DNA of 19,278 bases from an uncultured Neomegalonema sp. (GTDB taxonomy: Bacteria; Pseudomonadota; Alphaproteobacteria; Rhodobacterales; Rhodobacteraceae): positions 1-19,278 of the forward strand of contig CALGNW010000183.1 in assembly GCA_937958345.1 (NCBI GenBank), written 5' to 3'. Positions 1 to 7,261 of the stretch are shown piece by piece (positions within the stretch are counted from its first letter, which is position 1; each line of letters starts with the position of its first letter). A model generated the notes under the pieces. It had not been told where the DNA came from. It did not search any database and was given only the letters and a program-made list of their open reading frames with translations. The position numbers were made by a program, and so were the translations under genes.

Positions 1-1610
1 ACAAACCCCTCAAACAACGGGTGCGCGTCAAAGGGTTTCGACTTTAGTTCAGGGTGGAACTGCACGCCGATGAACCACGGGTGGTCTTCGATCTCGACGA
101 TCTCGGGCAGGTTTCCGTCAGGGGACAGGCCCGAAAATGTCATGCCGCAGGCCTCGAGTTTTTCGCGATAGGCGATGTCCACCTCGTACCGGTGGCGGTG
201 GCGTTCACTGATCGACGGTGTGCCGTACACTTCCTCGACCTTTGATCCGGCCTTCAGGGTCGCGTCGTACGCGCCCAGACGCATGGTTCCGCCCTTGTCA
301 TCATCGGCACTGCGCTTGACCGTCTCGTTGCCCTCGGTCCATTCCTTCATGTGATAGACGATGTGGTCGTATCGCTGTGCGCCCGCCTCGGCGTCGAACT
401 CTTCCGATCCGGCCTTGGTCATTCCGGCCAGATTCCGCGCCGCCTCGATCACCGCCACCTGCATGCCGAGGCATATGCCGAGATAGGGGATTTTCTGTTC
501 GCGCGCGTATTGCGCAGCCTTCATCTTGCCCTCGGTTCCGCGTTCTCCGAAACCGCCGGGGACGAGGATCGCGTGATACCCCTCCAGCGCCGACGCCGCA
601 TCGCCCTTTGCAAAAACCTCGGCGTCAATCCATTCGGCCCGCACCTTGACGCGGTTGGCAATCCCGCCATGGGTCAGCGCCTCGCGGATGGATTTATAGG
701 CGTCGTCCAGTTGGGTATATTTGCCCACCACGGCGACGCGCACCTCGCCCTCGGGGTTTTCCACACGGTCAAAGACATCGCGCCAGACGCGCAGGTCGGG
801 GCGCGGGGCGGGGGCAATCGAAAACGCATCCAGCACGGCCTGATCCAGCCCGACCCCGTGAAACGCCAGCGGCGCTTCGTAAATCGACGCCATGTCATAG
901 GCGGGTATCACCGCCTCTTTGCGGACGTTGCAGAACAGGGCGATTTTATCGCGCTCGCTTTGCGGAATCACATGCTCGGCGCGGCACACCAGTACATCGG
1001 GCGCAATCCCGATCGAACGCAGTTCCTTCACCGAGTGCTGTGTCGGTTTGGTCTTCAGCTCGCCCGAGGCCGCCAGATACGGGATCAGCGTCAGGTGCAT
1101 AAAAATGCACTGGCCGCGCGGTTTGTCCTGACTGAACTGGCGGATTGCCTCGAAGAACGGCAGCGCCTCGATATCCCCGACCGTGCCGCCGATCTCGCAC
1201 AGCATGAAATCAACCTCGTCCTCGCCGATGCTGATGAAGTCTTTGATTTCATTCGTGACATGGGGGATGACCTGTATGGTCTTGCCCAGATAATCGCCCC
1301 GGCGCTCCTTGTCCAAGACGTTCTGGTACACCCGCCCGGATGAAATCGAGTCGGTCTTGCGCGCGGCAACGCCGGTAAACCGCTCGTAATGGCCCAGATC
1401 GAGGTCGGTTTCCGCACCGTCATCGGTCACGAACACCTCGCCGTGTTCATAGGGGCTCATCGTGCCGGGATCGACGTTCAGATAAGGGTCGAGTTTGCGC
1501 AGCCGCACACTGTATCCGCGTGCCTGCAACAACGCGCCCAGCGCCGCACTGGTAAGACCTTTGCCGAGCGAAGACACAACCCCGCCCGTGATGAAAATGA
1601 ACCGTGCCAT
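1..1610 (-). CDS. pyrG: CTP synthase (glutamine-hydrolysing), 3' end cut by window edge
   Basis: Makes CTP from UTP, ATP and glutamine in the last step of pyrimidine nucleotide synthesis (cytosol). The reading frame runs open from the ATG at 1610 to the window edge, giving 536 codons. E. coli PyrG has 545 residues, so only about ten residues and the stop are missing. The N-terminal synthetase domain opens with MARFIFITGGVVSSLGKG, the family's P-loop-like start. The class I glutamine amidotransferase domain carries PYLGICLGMQ with nucleophile Cys380, and QFHPE with His519 and Glu521, so the triad is complete. The Shine-Dalgarno is weak (GGGG about 11 bases before the ATG). It is divergent from the lipid A deacylase-like gene at 1794. 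In related genomes I would expect secG just upstream of pyrG, and it is not here. Identity is certain. Confidence 0.97.
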   Translation of the reverse strand, partial: MARFIFITGGVVSSLGKGLTSAALGALLQARGYSVRLRKLDPYLNVDPGTMSPYEHGEVFVTDDGAETDLDLGHYERFTGVAARKTDSISSGRVYQNVLDKERRGDYLGKTIQVIPHVTNEIKDFISIGEDEVDFMLCEIGGTVGDIEALPFFEAIRQFSQDKPRGQCIFMHLTLIPYLAASGELKTKPTQHSVKELRSIGIAPDVLVCRAEHVIPQSERDKIALFCNVRKEAVIPAYDMASIYEAPLAFHGVGLDQAVLDAFSIAPAPRPDLRVWRDVFDRVENPEGEVRVAVVGKYTQLDDAYKSIREALTHGGIANRVKVRAEWIDAEVFAKGDAASALEGYHAILVPGGFGERGTEGKMKAAQYAREQKIPYLGICLGMQVAVIEAARNLAGMTKAGSEEFDAEAGAQRYDHIVYHMKEWTEGNETVKRSADDDKGGTMRLGAYDATLKAGSKVEEVYGTPSISERHRHRYEVDIAYREKLEACGMTFSGLSPDGNLPEIVEIEDHPWFIGVQFHPELKSKPFDAHPLFEGF

Positions 1611-1793
1611 GCTGATCGAACCCCGTGTTTCGCGCGCTTATCGGGCGGCGGCGCGTCTATGCCCACGGGGGGTCAGACGTAGAGGATTCGCATGGCGGCG
1701 TCCAGCGTTGGTTCGTGGCTCTGGCATTTCTTGCGGCATTAAATTACAAGCCGCGCGGGGGCAGGTCTGAGAAGCGAACGGAAAGACACCCAC

Positions 1794-2336
1794 ATGCGAA
1801 ACATCATTCAAATCTTCGCGCTTGCGTTGATCTTCAGCACAGCCAAGGCAGGCGCCGACCCGCTAGGCGGTGTGGTTTCCGAGGTAAAGGTCGGGATTTT
1901 GGCGCATGACGTCAGGATTGTCGCGGCGGATCAGGTCGAGGACGGTCTCGATGTCAATGCCGAGGTGCTGTTTGTCTCGCCGGCATTTCTCGAACCTCTG
2001 TTTTCCCCGCGCCCGCATGTGGGCATTCAGGTGAATACCAGAGATGATACCAGCCAGATTTATGCGGGTGTGACATGGACCGTGGATCTGACCGACCGTC
2101 TGTGGCTGGGTCTGTCGGGCGGCGGCACGCTGCATAACGGAGAGACGCTGGACTTCACCGGCGATCGCAAGGCTTTCGGCAGCCGCGCGCTCTTTCGCCT
2201 TGCCGCCGAGCTTGGCGTCGACGTGACTGAGAATCTCAGCCTGTCGCTTTATTTCGACCACGAATCCAATGCGTTTCTCGCACCGCTGAACCCCGGCATC
2301 GACAATGTCGGCATGCGCGCAGGCTGGCGTTTCTAA
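1794..2336 (+). CDS. PagL-like lipid A 3-O-deacylase / acyloxyacyl hydrolase family outer-membrane protein
   Basis: A 180-residue protein with a likely signal peptide (residues 1-21, hydrophobic core then AKAGA). The rest alternates like an outer-membrane beta-barrel and ends in Phe (GMRAGWRF), as barrel proteins often do. PagL removes the 3-O acyl chain of lipid A. Its catalytic triad is His126-X-Ser128 followed by Glu140. Here the HESNA motif gives His156 and Ser158, and the residue 14 positions after the His, in NPGID, is Asp170, so Asp stands at the Glu position. FGSRALFRLAAELG (128-141) is also typical of this family. It sits alone between divergent pyrG and convergent minus-strand genes. 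A GGAAAGA Shine-Dalgarno precedes the ATG. Family placement is good; activity on lipid A is inferred. Confidence 0.8.
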   Translation: MRNIIQIFALALIFSTAKAGADPLGGVVSEVKVGILAHDVRIVAADQVEDGLDVNAEVLFVSPAFLEPLFSPRPHVGIQVNTRDDTSQIYAGVTWTVDLTDRLWLGLSGGGTLHNGETLDFTGDRKAFGSRALFRLAAELGVDVTENLSLSLYFDHESNAFLAPLNPGIDNVGMRAGWRF

Positions 2337-2369
2337 GCCCCGGATCGGGGGGCAGGGGGTGCGATGGTG

Positions 2370-2531
2370 TCAGCTTGGCGCGGCGTCCTGCCCCTGCTTC
2401 GCGCGGTTTTTCCGCGTGACGCGCACGACTTCGGGCGTTGCCTCCGGTTCTGCCGTTTTCTTAAAGCGATAAGCGATAAAGCCCAGCGCGATCAAAACTG
2501 CTGCGCCGCCCAGCCCGAAGGTCATGCTCAT
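2370..2531 (-). CDS. small single-pass membrane protein, function unknown
   Basis: A 53-residue protein starting MSMTFGLGG. It has one predicted membrane helix at about residues 5-21 (GLGGAAVLIALGFIAYRF), then a charged tail rich in Lys, Arg and Glu. I chose the ATG at 2531. The more upstream ATG at 2612 would overlap the end of argE and add an unlikely leader. ATG 2525 is an alternative two codons in. The Shine-Dalgarno is weak. It lies 68 bases downstream of argE on the same strand and may be cotranscribed. I do not recognise the family. The helix-plus-basic-tail plan suggests an inner-membrane anchor with a cytoplasmic tail, but this is inference. Confidence 0.5.
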   Translation of the reverse strand: MSMTFGLGGAAVLIALGFIAYRFKKTAEPEATPEVVRVTRKNRAKQGQDAAPS

Positions 2532-2599
2532 AATGGTCTGCTTTCGACAATTTAGCGGCCACATTAACGTCAAAAGATGAAGAGTTCGTGCCTTTGGCG

Positions 2600-3757
2600 T
2601 TAAGCCGAGCACCGCTCGATCAACCTTTCGATAAACGCGCTGCCCGCTGCCAGTTCATCCAGCGTGATATACTCGTCCGCCTGATGGGCGCGGTCGATGC
2701 TGCCGGGTCCGATAACCACGGTCGGAATTCCGGCCATCGACTGGAACAGCCCGCCCTCGGTCCCGTAGGCAACCTTGGCATGATCGTTCCGTTTCGCCAG
2801 CGATTTGGCCAGAGTCACAATCTCGGCGTCCTCGGGTGTTTGCAGGCCATCGACATCGGTCATCATGTCGAAATCAATCCCCGTATCGGGATTGACCGCC
2901 TGCATGGCCGGAATAATCTCGGCCTTCGCATGGTCGATAACCGCACGGATCAGCGCGGCGGCGTCGTCCTCGGCGATGGTGCGGAATTCGAATTCAAAGC
3001 TGGCATGCTCGGGTACGATGTTCAGTTGCTTGCCGCCATTGATCGGGCCGACATGGGCGGTCGAGTGAATGCAGTCAAACAGCGGATCGGTCGCCCCGGT
3101 CGCCGCCAGTTCGCGGCCCTTGTCCGAGATATGCACGATCAGGCGGGCGGCATATTCGACGGCATTGACAAAATCGGGCGCCAGCGAGGAATGCCCGGCC
3201 TTGCCGCGCACGGTCACCCGAACCGAGTGCTTGGATTTATGGCCCGTCACGACCTGCATTCCGGTGGGTTCACCGACGATACAGGCACGCGGGCGTACCG
3301 GCCATCCCGCCATTTCGGTGATGGCGCTGCGCACGCCGATACAGCCGACTTCCTCGTCATAGGACAGACAGATATGCAGCGGCGTGCTCAGGTTCGCCGC
3401 GACCATTTTAGGCACAGCGGCCAGCACACAGGCGTCAAACCCCTTCATATCGGACGACCCGCGCCCGTACATCCTGCCGTCGATCACCGTCGCCTCGAAC
3501 GGATCGGTGGTCCACGGCTGGCCCTCGACCGGCACAACATCGACGTGACCGGACAGGACGATACCGGGCACGTCCGCCGGACCGATGGTGGCAATCAGGT
3601 TCGCCTTTTCGCCGGTCTCATCGTAAATCCGCCGCGAGGCAACGCCATGTCCCTTCAGGTATTCTTCGACCCATTCGAGCAGCGGCAGGTTCGATTGATC
3701 GCTGACCGTATTGAAACCGATCAGCACCTTGAGGATATCAGCGGCGGTCTGTGTCAT
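2600..3757 (-). CDS. argE: acetylornithine deacetylase (M20 metallopeptidase family)
   Basis: Hydrolyses N-acetylornithine to ornithine and acetate in arginine synthesis (cytosol). The 385 residues match the family's usual length. M20 metal-site motifs are present: SGHVDVVP (His71, Asp73), GRGSSDMKG (Asp103), SYDEEVG (Glu135 catalytic, Glu136 metal), VGEPTGM (Glu163) and a C-terminal AHQADEY (His358). The dimerisation domain lies between about 175 and 285. I start at ATG 3757 (MTQTAADILK), where homology begins; the frame is open upstream to 3820 but that leader is not family-like. It ends 68 bases before the small membrane protein. ArgE and succinyl-diaminopimelate desuccinylase (DapE) are close relatives. 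HVDVVPVEGQPW followed by DPFE favours ArgE. Confidence 0.9.
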   Translation of the reverse strand: MTQTAADILKVLIGFNTVSDQSNLPLLEWVEEYLKGHGVASRRIYDETGEKANLIATIGPADVPGIVLSGHVDVVPVEGQPWTTDPFEATVIDGRMYGRGSSDMKGFDACVLAAVPKMVAANLSTPLHICLSYDEEVGCIGVRSAITEMAGWPVRPRACIVGEPTGMQVVTGHKSKHSVRVTVRGKAGHSSLAPDFVNAVEYAARLIVHISDKGRELAATGATDPLFDCIHSTAHVGPINGGKQLNIVPEHASFEFEFRTIAEDDAAALIRAVIDHAKAEIIPAMQAVNPDTGIDFDMMTDVDGLQTPEDAEIVTLAKSLAKRNDHAKVAYGTEGGLFQSMAGIPTVVIGPGSIDRAHQADEYITLDELAAGSAFIERLIERCSA

Positions 3758-3900
3758 GCTTGCGGGACTTTCATTCCAGAGGATGCAGGGCGTCATACGC
3801 TGCTTCCGGCACTCTGCCAAGGAACCCCCGGTGATCGCTGCGGCTCAGTCTGAAAATCGCCGGGAGCGGACATGCGCTTGAGCGCAGGCGGGGTCTGCAC

Positions 3901-4266
3901 TTATGCCTTCGCGCCTTGGTCATACGCCTCCCGTGCAGCATCGATCGTGGCAAGATTTTCCAGCGCCCAATAGCCCAAGGCACTGACGGGTTCCCGGAAT
4001 GACTGACCCATTTCGGTGAGGTTGTATTCGACTTTCGGCGGGATTGTCGGGTGATAAGTCCGTTTCACAAGGCCGTCACGTTCCAGCTCTTTCAGGGTCA
4101 GGCTGAGCATCCGTTGCGAGATACCGAGGTTGCGCTTGAGTTCGTTGAACCGCAGTGTCCCGTATTCGGCGAGCGAGATCACGACAAGCACGCTCCACCG
4201 GTCACCAACACGCGACAGCACCTCGTTGATGCGTTTGCAATCGGGACATCGATCATTGTCCGGCAT
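3901..4266 (-). CDS. HxlR-family winged-helix transcriptional regulator, possible thiol sensor
   Basis: A 121-residue DNA-binding protein of the HxlR family (MarR-like winged helix, dimeric). The hallmark N-terminal region CPDCKRINEVLSRVGDRWSV spans residues 7-26. The recognition helix is ISQRMLSLTLKELERDGLV (49-67). The wing follows with YHPTIPPKVEYNLTEMG (71-87). The only cysteines are Cys7 and Cys10, a CxxC. A conserved Cys at this place is the redox switch in HypR of Bacillus subtilis, which controls a nitroreductase. The gene is divergent from a nitroreductase-hchA operon, so it very likely regulates that operon and itself from the 125-base space between them. An AAAGGGAA Shine-Dalgarno precedes the ATG. 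The inducing signal is not known from sequence. Confidence 0.92.
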   Translation of the reverse strand: MPDNDRCPDCKRINEVLSRVGDRWSVLVVISLAEYGTLRFNELKRNLGISQRMLSLTLKELERDGLVKRTYHPTIPPKVEYNLTEMGQSFREPVSALGYWALENLATIDAAREAYDQGAKA

Positions 4267-4339
4267 GGCGGTTCCCTTTGTGTAACCGAGGTTCAGACAT
4301 GTGCCTTCTTGCGGCGCTGATCAGTACCTCATAGATAGT

Positions 4340-4358
4340 CGGTCACAAATATATACCG
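4340..4358. promoter_or_regulatory. candidate operator between the HxlR regulator and the nitroreductase operon
   Basis: A short interrupted palindrome, CGGT-N11-ACCG, lies in the divergent promoter region, 33 bases before the nitroreductase start codon. A second small one, AACC-GA-GGTT, lies at about 4277-4286, close to the regulator's own start. HxlR regulators bind as dimers to such symmetrical sites between divergent genes. The arms are only four bases, so this is a weak call based mainly on position. Confidence 0.22.
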
Positions 4359-4391
4359 CGATAGGCGGGCGCTGACAACAGGACCAGACAC

Positions 4392-5033
4392 ATGACCGCG
4401 AAACCCCTCAACGACCTTTTGAACTGGCGCTACGCCACCAAGAAAATGGACCCGTCCAAAGGTGTCCCGCAGGACAGGGTTGATGCCATCATCGAGGCAA
4501 TCCGAATGGCCCCGACCTCCAGCGGCACGCAACCTTTTGAGTTGTTTGTTGTGACCAACGCGGAGATCCGCAGTAAAATTGCCGATGCCGCCGGTGGGCA
4601 GGCACAGATCACGGATGGCTCTCATCTGTTGGTTTTTGCTGCTTGGGACAATTACACGGCGGACCGTATCGACGACGTCGTTGATCTGAACGTGAAGGCG
4701 CGCGGTGATCTGCCGATGCTGCACGCATATTATGACAACCTGAAATCCAATTACCTGCCGCGCGACGCTGATGTGAACTACGCCCACGCAGCCCGCCAAG
4801 CCTATATCGCGTTGGGCATTGCACTCGTCGCCGCCGCCGAGCAGGAGGTCGACAGCACGCCAATGGAAGGCTTTGATCCCGATGCCGTGGACACGATCCT
4901 CGGCTTGAGGGCGCGTGGTTTGCGGTCTGTTGTTCTGATGCCGCTGGGTTACCGTGATGCGGCGGGCGATTGGTTGCTGCCGATGGATAAAGTGCGCAAG
5001 TCCCGCGACACAATCGTCACGGAGGTCAATTAA
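4392..5033 (+). CDS. NfsB-like NAD(P)H-dependent nitroreductase (FMN flavoprotein)
   Basis: A 213-residue cytosolic nitroreductase/quinone reductase. It aligns by eye along its whole length with E. coli NfsB (217 aa). WRYATKKMDP (12-21) and MAPTSSGTQPFELFVV (39-54) form the FMN site. STPMEGFDPDAVD (155-167) with the following GLRARG matches the NfsB PIEGFD region. The end DKVRKSRDTIVTEV parallels PKSRLPQNITLTEV. Such enzymes reduce quinones, nitroaromatics and other electrophiles by two-electron steps. Start ATG 4392 has AGGA nine bases upstream. The stop is one base before the hchA start codon, and the hchA Shine-Dalgarno (GGAGG, 5021-5025) lies inside this gene, so the two are one transcript. 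Probably controlled by the divergent HxlR protein. The physiological substrate cannot be told. Confidence 0.93.
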   Translation: MTAKPLNDLLNWRYATKKMDPSKGVPQDRVDAIIEAIRMAPTSSGTQPFELFVVTNAEIRSKIADAAGGQAQITDGSHLLVFAAWDNYTADRIDDVVDLNVKARGDLPMLHAYYDNLKSNYLPRDADVNYAHAARQAYIALGIALVAAAEQEVDSTPMEGFDPDAVDTILGLRARGLRSVVLMPLGYRDAAGDWLLPMDKVRKSRDTIVTEVN

Positions 5034-5034
5034 C

Positions 5035-5886
5035 ATGAGTATCCTTCGCAAGCTTTTCCGCGCCGCGCCGACCCCCACAGCCGACGGCGCGTTCAGCCCG
5101 TCACCCTTGGCGATTAAATTGGGCACGTCGTCCACCACGGATTATGACGGCGGAGCCTATGCCAGCCCCTACGAGGGCAGCAGGAACCGCGTGCTGATGA
5201 TCTGCACCGAGCAACGCAACATGACGATGGCCAACGGCAAAAAATTCTCTACGGGCAACCATCCGGTCGAGATGGGTCTGCCAATGCTTCATCTGATGAA
5301 TGCGGGCTTTGAAATTGATGTCGTCACGCCGACCGGTGCGCCGGTGGCGATCGAGGAATGGGCGATGCCTGCGGATGATGCGGACGTCAAACGACTGTAT
5401 CGCGATTATGCCGATGCCTTTGCAAACCCCGGCAGCCTTGCGGATTTTGTTGCGAACGGGATGGACAATGCTGTGTCTTACGCTGCCGTCTTTATTCCCG
5501 GAGGCCATGGTGCGATGCTCGGACTTCCCGAAAATGACGACGTGGGGAAAGTCCTGCATTGGGCGCATGATCAGAATCTGTTCACGCTGGCACTTTGTCA
5601 TGGCCCTGCCGCTTTATTGGCCGCGAAGACTCACGAGGGGTTTTTGTATGACGGGTACAAGATGACCGTGTTCCCGGATTCGGTCGACAAGCAAACCCCC
5701 ATGATCGGCTATTTGCCGGGTCCGATGCCGTGGTGGGTGTGTGAGAAGCTGACTGCTCTGGGCGCGCGGATCACCAATACAAAAGCAGACGCATCATGCC
5801 AGATTGATCGTCGTCTGATCACAGGTGCGAGCCCCAAGGCCGCGAATGCTTTCGGGCGACTGGCAGCGGAAACAATGCTGCAATAG
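5035..5886 (+). CDS. hchA: Hsp31-type glyoxalase III / protein deglycase (DJ-1/PfpI superfamily)
   Basis: A 283-residue protein, the same length as E. coli HchA (Hsp31) and alignable throughout: FSTGNHPVEMGLPMLHL (71-87), EEWAMP (107-112), VFIPGGHGAMLGLPE (152-166), ALCHGPAALLA (186-196), FPDSVDKQTPMIGYLPG (213-229), RRLITGASPKAANAFG. The catalytic trio is present as Cys188, His189 and Glu79, with Asp215 as the further family acid. The family converts methylglyoxal to lactate without cofactors, is reported to repair glycated protein and DNA, and acts as a holding chaperone. Compared with the E. coli zinc site as I remember it (His86, Glu91, His123), only the Glu (Glu93) is kept; Met88 and a Tyr replace the histidines. 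The start at ATG 5035 has an ideal GGAGG; the upstream open frame overlaps the nitroreductase. Second gene of the operon. Confidence 0.95.
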   Translation: MSILRKLFRAAPTPTADGAFSPSPLAIKLGTSSTTDYDGGAYASPYEGSRNRVLMICTEQRNMTMANGKKFSTGNHPVEMGLPMLHLMNAGFEIDVVTPTGAPVAIEEWAMPADDADVKRLYRDYADAFANPGSLADFVANGMDNAVSYAAVFIPGGHGAMLGLPENDDVGKVLHWAHDQNLFTLALCHGPAALLAAKTHEGFLYDGYKMTVFPDSVDKQTPMIGYLPGPMPWWVCEKLTALGARITNTKADASCQIDRRLITGASPKAANAFGRLAAETMLQ

Positions 5887-5911
5887 GTGCGCAAGCCTCA
5901 AACCTGATTGC

Positions 5912-6010
5912 AGGGCGCAATGCAGACATTCGTGCGCCTTGCAACATTCGACACTTTGGACTTCAAACCGACATCTACCGCGAATTGCACGAACGACAGC
6001 AATGCGCTCT
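5912..6010. repeat. large imperfect inverted repeat (hairpin element) in the hchA-abrB gap
   Basis: The arms 5912-5935 and 5987-6010 pair over 24 positions with 19 Watson-Crick pairs, one G-U and four mismatches. The inner seven bases are perfect (TTCGTGC / GCACGAA). The 51-base loop has a short further stem (5939-5942 with 5980-5983). The left arm also contains a small hairpin (GGCGCA 5914-5919 with TGCGCC 5933-5938). It resembles, from memory, a dispersed intergenic element of roseobacter genomes. It could instead act in RNA as a 3' processing or termination structure for the nitroreductase-hchA transcript, though no T-run follows. The rest of the 5887-6063 gap shows nothing I can name. Confidence 0.5.
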
Positions 6011-6063
6011 AGTGGGCTGGTGCGGCGCAAGGCCGATGTTTTCAAACTGAGACAATACCCCCG

Positions 6064-7149
6064 GTGATCCACCCCCGCCCGATCCATCTGCTCGGCAAAG
6101 ACTATGACCCGATTGCGCTTGCGGCGACGACGCTGATCGGGTTGGCCGGTGCGTTGCTGGCGCTGTGGATCGGCACGCCCTTGCCGTGGCTGTTCGGGCC
6201 GGTTGTCGTGGTTGGCCTCGCCGCTTTCTTCGGCCTTAAAATCGACGGAGAGCCGGTGCAGTTTCCGGTCAGGGCGCGGTATTTCTTTGTGCCGATTATC
6301 GGCGTGGCCATCGGCGCATCAATGACACCTGATGTCCTGCGTGATCTGTCGCGCTGGTGGCCCAGCCTTGCCGCGTTGCTGGTGTTTGTGCCGCTGGCGC
6401 ATATCGGCGGCTATGTCATCTTCCGGCGTGTCGGCGGGCTGGACCGGCAAACAGCGTGGTTTTCGTCCATGCCCGGCGGTCTGATCGAGGCGCTGGCGAT
6501 GGGCGAACAGCACGGCGCCGATATGCGGATGCTCAATCTGCTTCAGTTCCTGCGGCTGATTGTCTGCATCCTGATTGTGCCGACGGCGTTTATGCTGCTC
6601 AAGGGCGGCGCGGTGGGCAGCGCGTCGGGCGTCCGGCTGGAGGCGGGCGCACCGCTGACGATCGCGGATGCGTTTATCCTCATCGGTGCGGGGGTGTCCG
6701 GTTTGCTGCTGGGCCGGAAAATCGGCCTGCCCGCCGCCCTGATTACCGGCCCGATCCTGATGAGCGGCGCGGCCCATCTGGCGGGCCTGACCGCCGCCGC
6801 GCCGCCCGCATGGATGGTGTCCATGACCCAGCTTGTCGTCGGCCTGACCCTCGGTATCCGGTTTGCGGGACTGGACAGACGCGAGGTCGGATTGGGCGTC
6901 ATGCTGACGGCAATGACCGTCACGCTGACCTTGGGACTGGCGGTGCTGTTCGGGATCATCCTCAGCGGCCTTGTCGCAGAGCGGATCGAGGCGGTCGTGC
7001 TGGCCTTTGCCCCCGGCGGGGTCGTCGAGATGTCACTGATCGCGATTTCCCTTGAAATCAGCGTGATCTATGTCGCCCTCCACCACGTCGCGCGGATTTT
7101 GCTGGCGGTGACCTTCGGCAAGATGGGCGTCGCGCGGTTGTCAGAATGA
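6064..7149 (+). CDS. AbrB family (AmoA-like) multi-pass membrane protein
   Basis: A 361-residue integral membrane protein of the AbrB/'ammonia monooxygenase' transporter-like family (the membrane family, not the DNA-binding AbrB). It is made of two similar halves of about 160 residues with around ten hydrophobic segments. Each half carries the family signature: WFSSMPGGLIEALAMGEQHGADM in half one (132-154) and an APGG-VVEMS stretch in half two (from about 317), followed by HHVARILL. The family often neighbours transport or regulatory genes, but its substrate is not established. The start is a GTG at 6064, chosen because no earlier start exists in frame and family homology begins right after. 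No clear Shine-Dalgarno is visible. It is convergent with the bactofilin gene. Confidence 0.88.
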   Translation: MIHPRPIHLLGKDYDPIALAATTLIGLAGALLALWIGTPLPWLFGPVVVVGLAAFFGLKIDGEPVQFPVRARYFFVPIIGVAIGASMTPDVLRDLSRWWPSLAALLVFVPLAHIGGYVIFRRVGGLDRQTAWFSSMPGGLIEALAMGEQHGADMRMLNLLQFLRLIVCILIVPTAFMLLKGGAVGSASGVRLEAGAPLTIADAFILIGAGVSGLLLGRKIGLPAALITGPILMSGAAHLAGLTAAAPPAWMVSMTQLVVGLTLGIRFAGLDRREVGLGVMLTAMTVTLTLGLAVLFGIILSGLVAERIEAVVLAFAPGGVVEMSLIAISLEISVIYVALHHVARILLAVTFGKMGVARLSE

Positions 7150-7201
7150 CGGGACCGCCGCGAAAACGCTTTTTATCCCGCAGGGCGCGCGCCTGCCAAA
7201 G

Positions 7202-7231
7202 AAAAAGCCCCGGCACGAACCGGAGCTTTTT
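7202..7231. terminator. bidirectional rho-independent terminator
   Basis: A 12-bp stem with one C-A mismatch (7202-7213 with 7220-7231) and a six-base loop CACGAA. The stem begins with five A and ends with five T, so it can act on both strands. It sits between the convergent AbrB-family gene and the bactofilin gene, exactly where a shared terminator is expected. Confidence 0.85.
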
Positions 7232-7261
7232 GAAAAATCGGAACTGACGAACCGGACGCGG

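Noticed and set aside
351..1343. Plus-strand open frame of 330 codons opposite pyrG.
   Set aside because: pyrG is certain on the minus strand; the frame is a shadow.
2588..3853. Plus-strand open frame of 421 codons opposite argE.
   Set aside because: argE has complete M20 motifs on the other strand. This frame has no motif and mirrors argE codon periodicity.
4329..5138. Minus-strand open frame of 269 codons opposite the nitroreductase.
   Set aside because: Shadow of a clear NfsB-like gene; no domain seen.
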